7,848 nucleotides of DNA from Chloroflexota bacterium (lineage in GTDB: Bacteria; Chloroflexota; UBA6077), in contig JAJZQR010000254.1 in assembly GCA_021806765.1 (NCBI GenBank), forward strand, positions 1 through 7,848, read 5' to 3'. Positions within the stretch are counted from its first letter, which is position 1. Each line of letters begins with the position of its first letter. The notes under the pieces are model-generated. The model had not been told where the DNA came from, did no database searches, and worked only from the letters and a program-made list of their open reading frames with translations. Position numbers and translations under genes: made by a program. Shown one piece after another: positions 6,122 to 7,848 of this stretch.

Positions 6122-6165
6122 GAAGTGGATCCTTCTGGCGGGCAGCTGACCCCGGTGTGGCTTGT

Positions 6166-6183
6166 ACCGCGGTCCATTATAAT
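6166..6183 (+). promoter_or_regulatory. Probable promoter of rph
   Basis: A perfect -10 hexamer TATAAT lies at 6178-6183, giving a transcription start near 6190 and a leader of about 58 nt. There is no convincing -35 at 16-18 bp spacing and no extended TG, so strength may depend on an activator or it may be chance. The 8-bp palindrome ACCGCGGT (6166-6173) lies in the spacer immediately upstream and could be an operator. The 126-nt gap after the TPR gene fits a separate transcription unit. Confidence 0.5.
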
Positions 6184-6238
6184 GAGAAACAGACTATCCT
6201 TGCGGTTGGAGCCTACGGGCCCCCCCGCTTTGCGAATT

Positions 6239-6245
6239 GGAGGGG
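6239..6245 (+). promoter_or_regulatory. Ribosome binding site that fixes the rph start
   Basis: GGAGGGG lies just before ATG 6248, the strongest Shine-Dalgarno match in the region. It places the start where RNase PH proteins normally begin, instead of the in-frame GTG at 6125, which lies upstream of the likely promoter. Confidence 0.75.
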
Positions 6246-6247
6246 CA

Positions 6248-6994
6248 ATGACTCGTAACGATGGCCGGAGCCAAGACCAGTTGCGCCTGGTGGAGTTGAT
6301 ACCTGGCTTCCTGGAACTGCATCCGGCTTCCTGCCTGATCAAGATGGGGCGTACATGGGTGCTGTGCGCCGCCAGCGTCGAGGAGAGGGTGCCGCCCTTT
6401 CTGGATGGCAAGGGACAGGGCTGGGTGACCGCGGAGTACGGGATGCTGCCGGCTTCCACCGGCCGGCGGACTGCACGGGAGAGACAGTCCGGCGGCCGAT
6501 CGCAGGAGATCAGCCGTTTGATAGGGCGGTCGTTGCGGGCGGCGGTGGACATGAAGATGCTCGGGGTCCGGACCATCACCGTGGACTGCGACGTGATCCA
6601 GGCGGACGGGGGGACCCGCACTGCCTCGGTGACCGGTGGATACGTGGCGCTGGCGCTGGCCCTGCGGCAGTTGGAGTCCAGGGGGCTTCTGCCGGCCAGA
6701 CCTCTTCGGAAAGCGGTGGCGGCGGTGAGCGCCGGTGTTGTGGGTGGGGAGCTGATGCTGGACCTGGACTACAGCGAGGACTCCCGGGCCGACGCCGACC
6801 TGAATGTGGTGATGACGGAGTCGGGGGAGATGGTGGAGGTGCAGGGCACCGCCGAGGGCTCTCCTTTTGCGCGGAAGGCGCTCCAGCAGCTGCTGGATCT
6901 GAGCAGGCAGGGGATCGACGAACTGCTGGAGGCCCAGCGGCGCGCGCTGGCGAACGTGCTGGTGGAGAAACCGCAGAACGGCGGGAACATCTAG
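6248..6994 (+). CDS. rph: Ribonuclease PH
   Basis: RNase PH trims the 3' tails of tRNA precursors using phosphate, releasing nucleoside diphosphates; it works as a ring-shaped hexamer of dimers in the cytoplasm. The 248-aa product from ATG 6248 is the usual length. It opens with [11 protein letters not shown], the classic N-terminus of the family. [14 protein letters not shown] (65-78) and [18 protein letters not shown] (82-99) carry the conserved arginines. [18 protein letters not shown] (114-131) contains the GTR phosphate-binding site at 122-124. [15 protein letters not shown] (172-186) supplies the metal-binding aspartates D178 and D184. All key residues are present. An in-frame GTG at 6125 would add 41 residues unlike any RNase PH and cross the promoter, so I reject it. 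The usual partner rdgB is not next to it here. Confidence 0.96.
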   Translation: MTRNDGRSQDQLRLVELIPGFLELHPASCLIKMGRTWVLCAASVEERVPPFLDGKGQGWVTAEYGMLPASTGRRTARERQSGGRSQEISRLIGRSLRAAVDMKMLGVRTITVDCDVIQADGGTRTASVTGGYVALALALRQLESRGLLPARPLRKAVAAVSAGVVGGELMLDLDYSEDSRADADLNVVMTESGEMVEVQGTAEGSPFARKALQQLLDLSRQGIDELLEAQRRALANVLVEKPQNGGNI

Positions 6995-7067
6995 AACTCT
7001 CATTCTGGCTAGTAAAACCATATGCATTCCCAGCGGAACGGCGTATATTGGTTTCCATGGTTAAGTG

Positions 7068-7122
7068 CTCGCATCGAGCGTGCTGGCGGATGCCGCTGGC
7101 GCCCGTGCTGCCCCGATGCGAG
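7068..7122. repeat. 9-bp perfect inverted repeat in the PfpI-gene leader
   Basis: The arms CTCGCATCG (7068-7076) and CGATGCGAG (7114-7122) are exact reverse complements separated by 37 nt. Within the interval CGTGCTG and CTGGCG each occur twice. It could be an RNA stem closing a structured leader or a split operator. Confidence 0.45.
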
Positions 7123-7164
7123 ATGAGCCATCCCAGGCAACCCATATGTAGATCTGCTGCAGAT

Positions 7165-7170
7165 AGGAGG
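7165..7170 (+). promoter_or_regulatory. Ribosome binding site of the PfpI-like gene
   Basis: AGGAGG lies within the bases TAGGAGG at 7164-7170, a full consensus Shine-Dalgarno 8 nt before GTG 7179. It confirms the GTG start and suggests efficient translation. Confidence 0.8.
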
Positions 7171-7178
7171 TCTGTACG

Positions 7179-7805
7179 GTGGCACGGTTGGATGGCACCC
7201 GCGTTGCGATCATTGTCGCCCACGAATTTGAGGACATCGAGCTGCTCTACCCCATTATCCGGCTGAACGAGGAGGGCGCCGACATCATAGTCGGGACCCT
7301 GCCTCAGTCGGCGCCGGCCCACTTTCATCCCCGACCCTATTTCCCTGACAAGCCGATCACCGGACGGTTTGGGTCGACAGTGCCGACCCTGGTGCTGGAG
7401 GAGGGAGTGCGCTACAGATGGCACCCCTCGACCGAACTCACCCTGGACGATTTCGACGCCATCATGTTCCCCGGGGGGTTCTCTCCTGACTATCTTCGGA
7501 TACACTACCCGACCCTGGCGCTTACGGCTGAGGCCTACCGAGCCGGCAAAGTGATCGCGGCGATCTGCCACGGTCCCCAGGTGCTGATCTCCGTCGATCG
7601 CCGCTTCGGCACCGACATCATCCATGGGCGGCGGGTGACTGGATACGCTGCCACAGAGGATGATCTGCGCAACGCCGGCGGGGAGTACGTCGACGTGCCC
7701 TCCGTCCGAGTCGGCAATGTGGTCACGGGCCGCTGCCCCGATGCCCTTCCCGAGTTCTGCCACGAGATCGGGGAAGCCCTCCTTGCGATGAAAGAGCGCC
7801 GCTAG
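7179..7805 (+). CDS. DJ-1/PfpI-family protein (type 1 glutamine amidotransferase fold)
   Basis: A 208-aa cytoplasmic protein of the DJ-1/ThiJ/PfpI superfamily, whose members have been described as proteases, glyoxalases or glycation-repair enzymes. Which activity applies here cannot be told from sequence. The nucleophile elbow AAICHGPQVLIS places the catalytic Cys at 130 and His at 131. The conserved glutamate is E18 in HEFEDIELLYP, aligning with E12 of Pyrococcus PfpI. FPGGFSPDYLR (97-107) is the family's Gly-rich loop, and the C-terminal TEDDLRNAGGEYVDVPSVRVGN matches the PfpI tail. It is about 40 residues longer than PfpI (166 aa), mostly because of extra sequence at about 42-60 (SAPAHFHPRPYFPDKP) and 70-85. 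The start is GTG with a consensus AGGAGG. The gene appears to be monocistronic and is followed by a strong hairpin. Confidence 0.92.
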   Translation: MARLDGTRVAIIVAHEFEDIELLYPIIRLNEEGADIIVGTLPQSAPAHFHPRPYFPDKPITGRFGSTVPTLVLEEGVRYRWHPSTELTLDDFDAIMFPGGFSPDYLRIHYPTLALTAEAYRAGKVIAAICHGPQVLISVDRRFGTDIIHGRRVTGYAATEDDLRNAGGEYVDVPSVRVGNVVTGRCPDALPEFCHEIGEALLAMKERR

Positions 7806-7818
7806 CGGGCGAGCCACA

Positions 7819-7848
7819 TGAGGCTGGGCTGCTTCGAGCCCAGCCTCA
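7819..7848 (+). terminator. Probable Rho-independent terminator of the PfpI-like gene
   Basis: TGAGGCTGGGCT (7819-7830) and AGCCCAGCCTCA (7837-7848) form a perfect 12-bp stem around the 6-nt loop GCTTCG, 13 nt after the stop codon. The window ends at the last base of the stem, so the T-run expected after it cannot be seen. Its position and stability make a terminator likely; since the stem is symmetric it might also serve a gene converging from the right. Confidence 0.75.

Larger units (their letters stand above)
6995..7178. other. Intergenic leader upstream of the PfpI-like gene
   Basis: These 184 bases contain no rph terminator with a T-run. A weak -10-like TATATT is at 7044-7049 without a clear -35. 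CTCGCATCG (7068-7076) and CGATGCGAG (7114-7122) form a perfect 9-bp inverted repeat around a 37-nt GC-rich interior that itself can form small stems. If transcription starts near 7056 this hairpin sits in the 5' leader, ending 42 nt before the ribosome binding site. An open frame from ATG 7057 runs through it and on into the next gene out of frame, but has no ribosome binding site. Confidence 0.5.

Noticed and set aside
7057..7266. Cys-rich open frame starting at ATG 7057 in the PfpI leader
   Set aside because: It has no ribosome binding site, overlaps the PfpI-like gene out of frame for about 90 bases, and shows no family resemblance.
6576..7817. 413-codon minus frame and the 303-codon plus frame at 6355-7266
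   Set aside because: Both are out-of-frame or antisense shadows of rph and the PfpI-like gene, with compositions typical of misread GC-rich codons.
1..7848. CRISPR array, insertion sequence, phage, toxin-antitoxin or defence genes, tRNA or rRNA
   Set aside because: No regularly spaced repeats, transposase motifs, terminal inverted repeats with target duplications, or tRNA arms were seen by eye; every recognised gene is an ordinary cellular one.

Overview
This is a GC-rich bacterial chromosomal segment with six intact genes, all on the + strand. In order they are a PcrA/UvrD-type helicase, a DUF192 lipoprotein, a GalE-like sugar-nucleotide epimerase, an exported or membrane-anchored TPR protein, RNase PH and a DJ-1/PfpI-family protein. 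The PcrA with a C-terminal Tudor-like domain, the epimerase with a VNHHAAHIDVR motif, the classical lipobox, frequent GTG/TTG starts and purine-rich ribosome binding sites point away from Proteobacteria. A Chloroflexota-like lineage is my best guess, but this is inference from protein flavour, not a database match.

Layout. Bases 1-550 have no recognisable gene. A stretch open in more than one frame (1-203) may hold the tail of an upstream gene. It is followed by a run of inverted repeats: a short hairpin with a T-rich tail (90-117), a 10-bp inverted repeat enclosing 32 nt (231-282), a small hairpin followed by six Ts (311-335), and two strong GC-rich hairpins (403-444 and 450-474). An extended -10 promoter (TGCTATAAT, 548-556) then drives pcrA, whose true start is best placed at TTG 595. 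After a 92-nt gap come the DUF192 lipoprotein gene (3070-3765), the epimerase gene (3765-4676, overlapping by 1 nt) and the TPR gene (from 4682), packed as one translationally coupled unit. A perfect TATAAT (6178-6183) precedes rph (real start ATG 6248). A 184-nt leader containing a 9-bp inverted repeat separates rph from the PfpI-like gene, and a perfect 12-bp hairpin closes the window, probably its terminator.

How the genes relate. pcrA (DNA repair and replication conflicts) and rph (tRNA 3'-end maturation) are housekeeping genes. The DUF192 lipoprotein, epimerase and TPR protein form a tight cluster that looks cell-envelope related, though no shared pathway is shown. I see no CRISPR array, transposase, phage gene or defence system, and no convincing evidence of a new multi-gene system. 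The most unexplained DNA is the structured non-coding region upstream of pcrA and the smaller one upstream of the PfpI gene.
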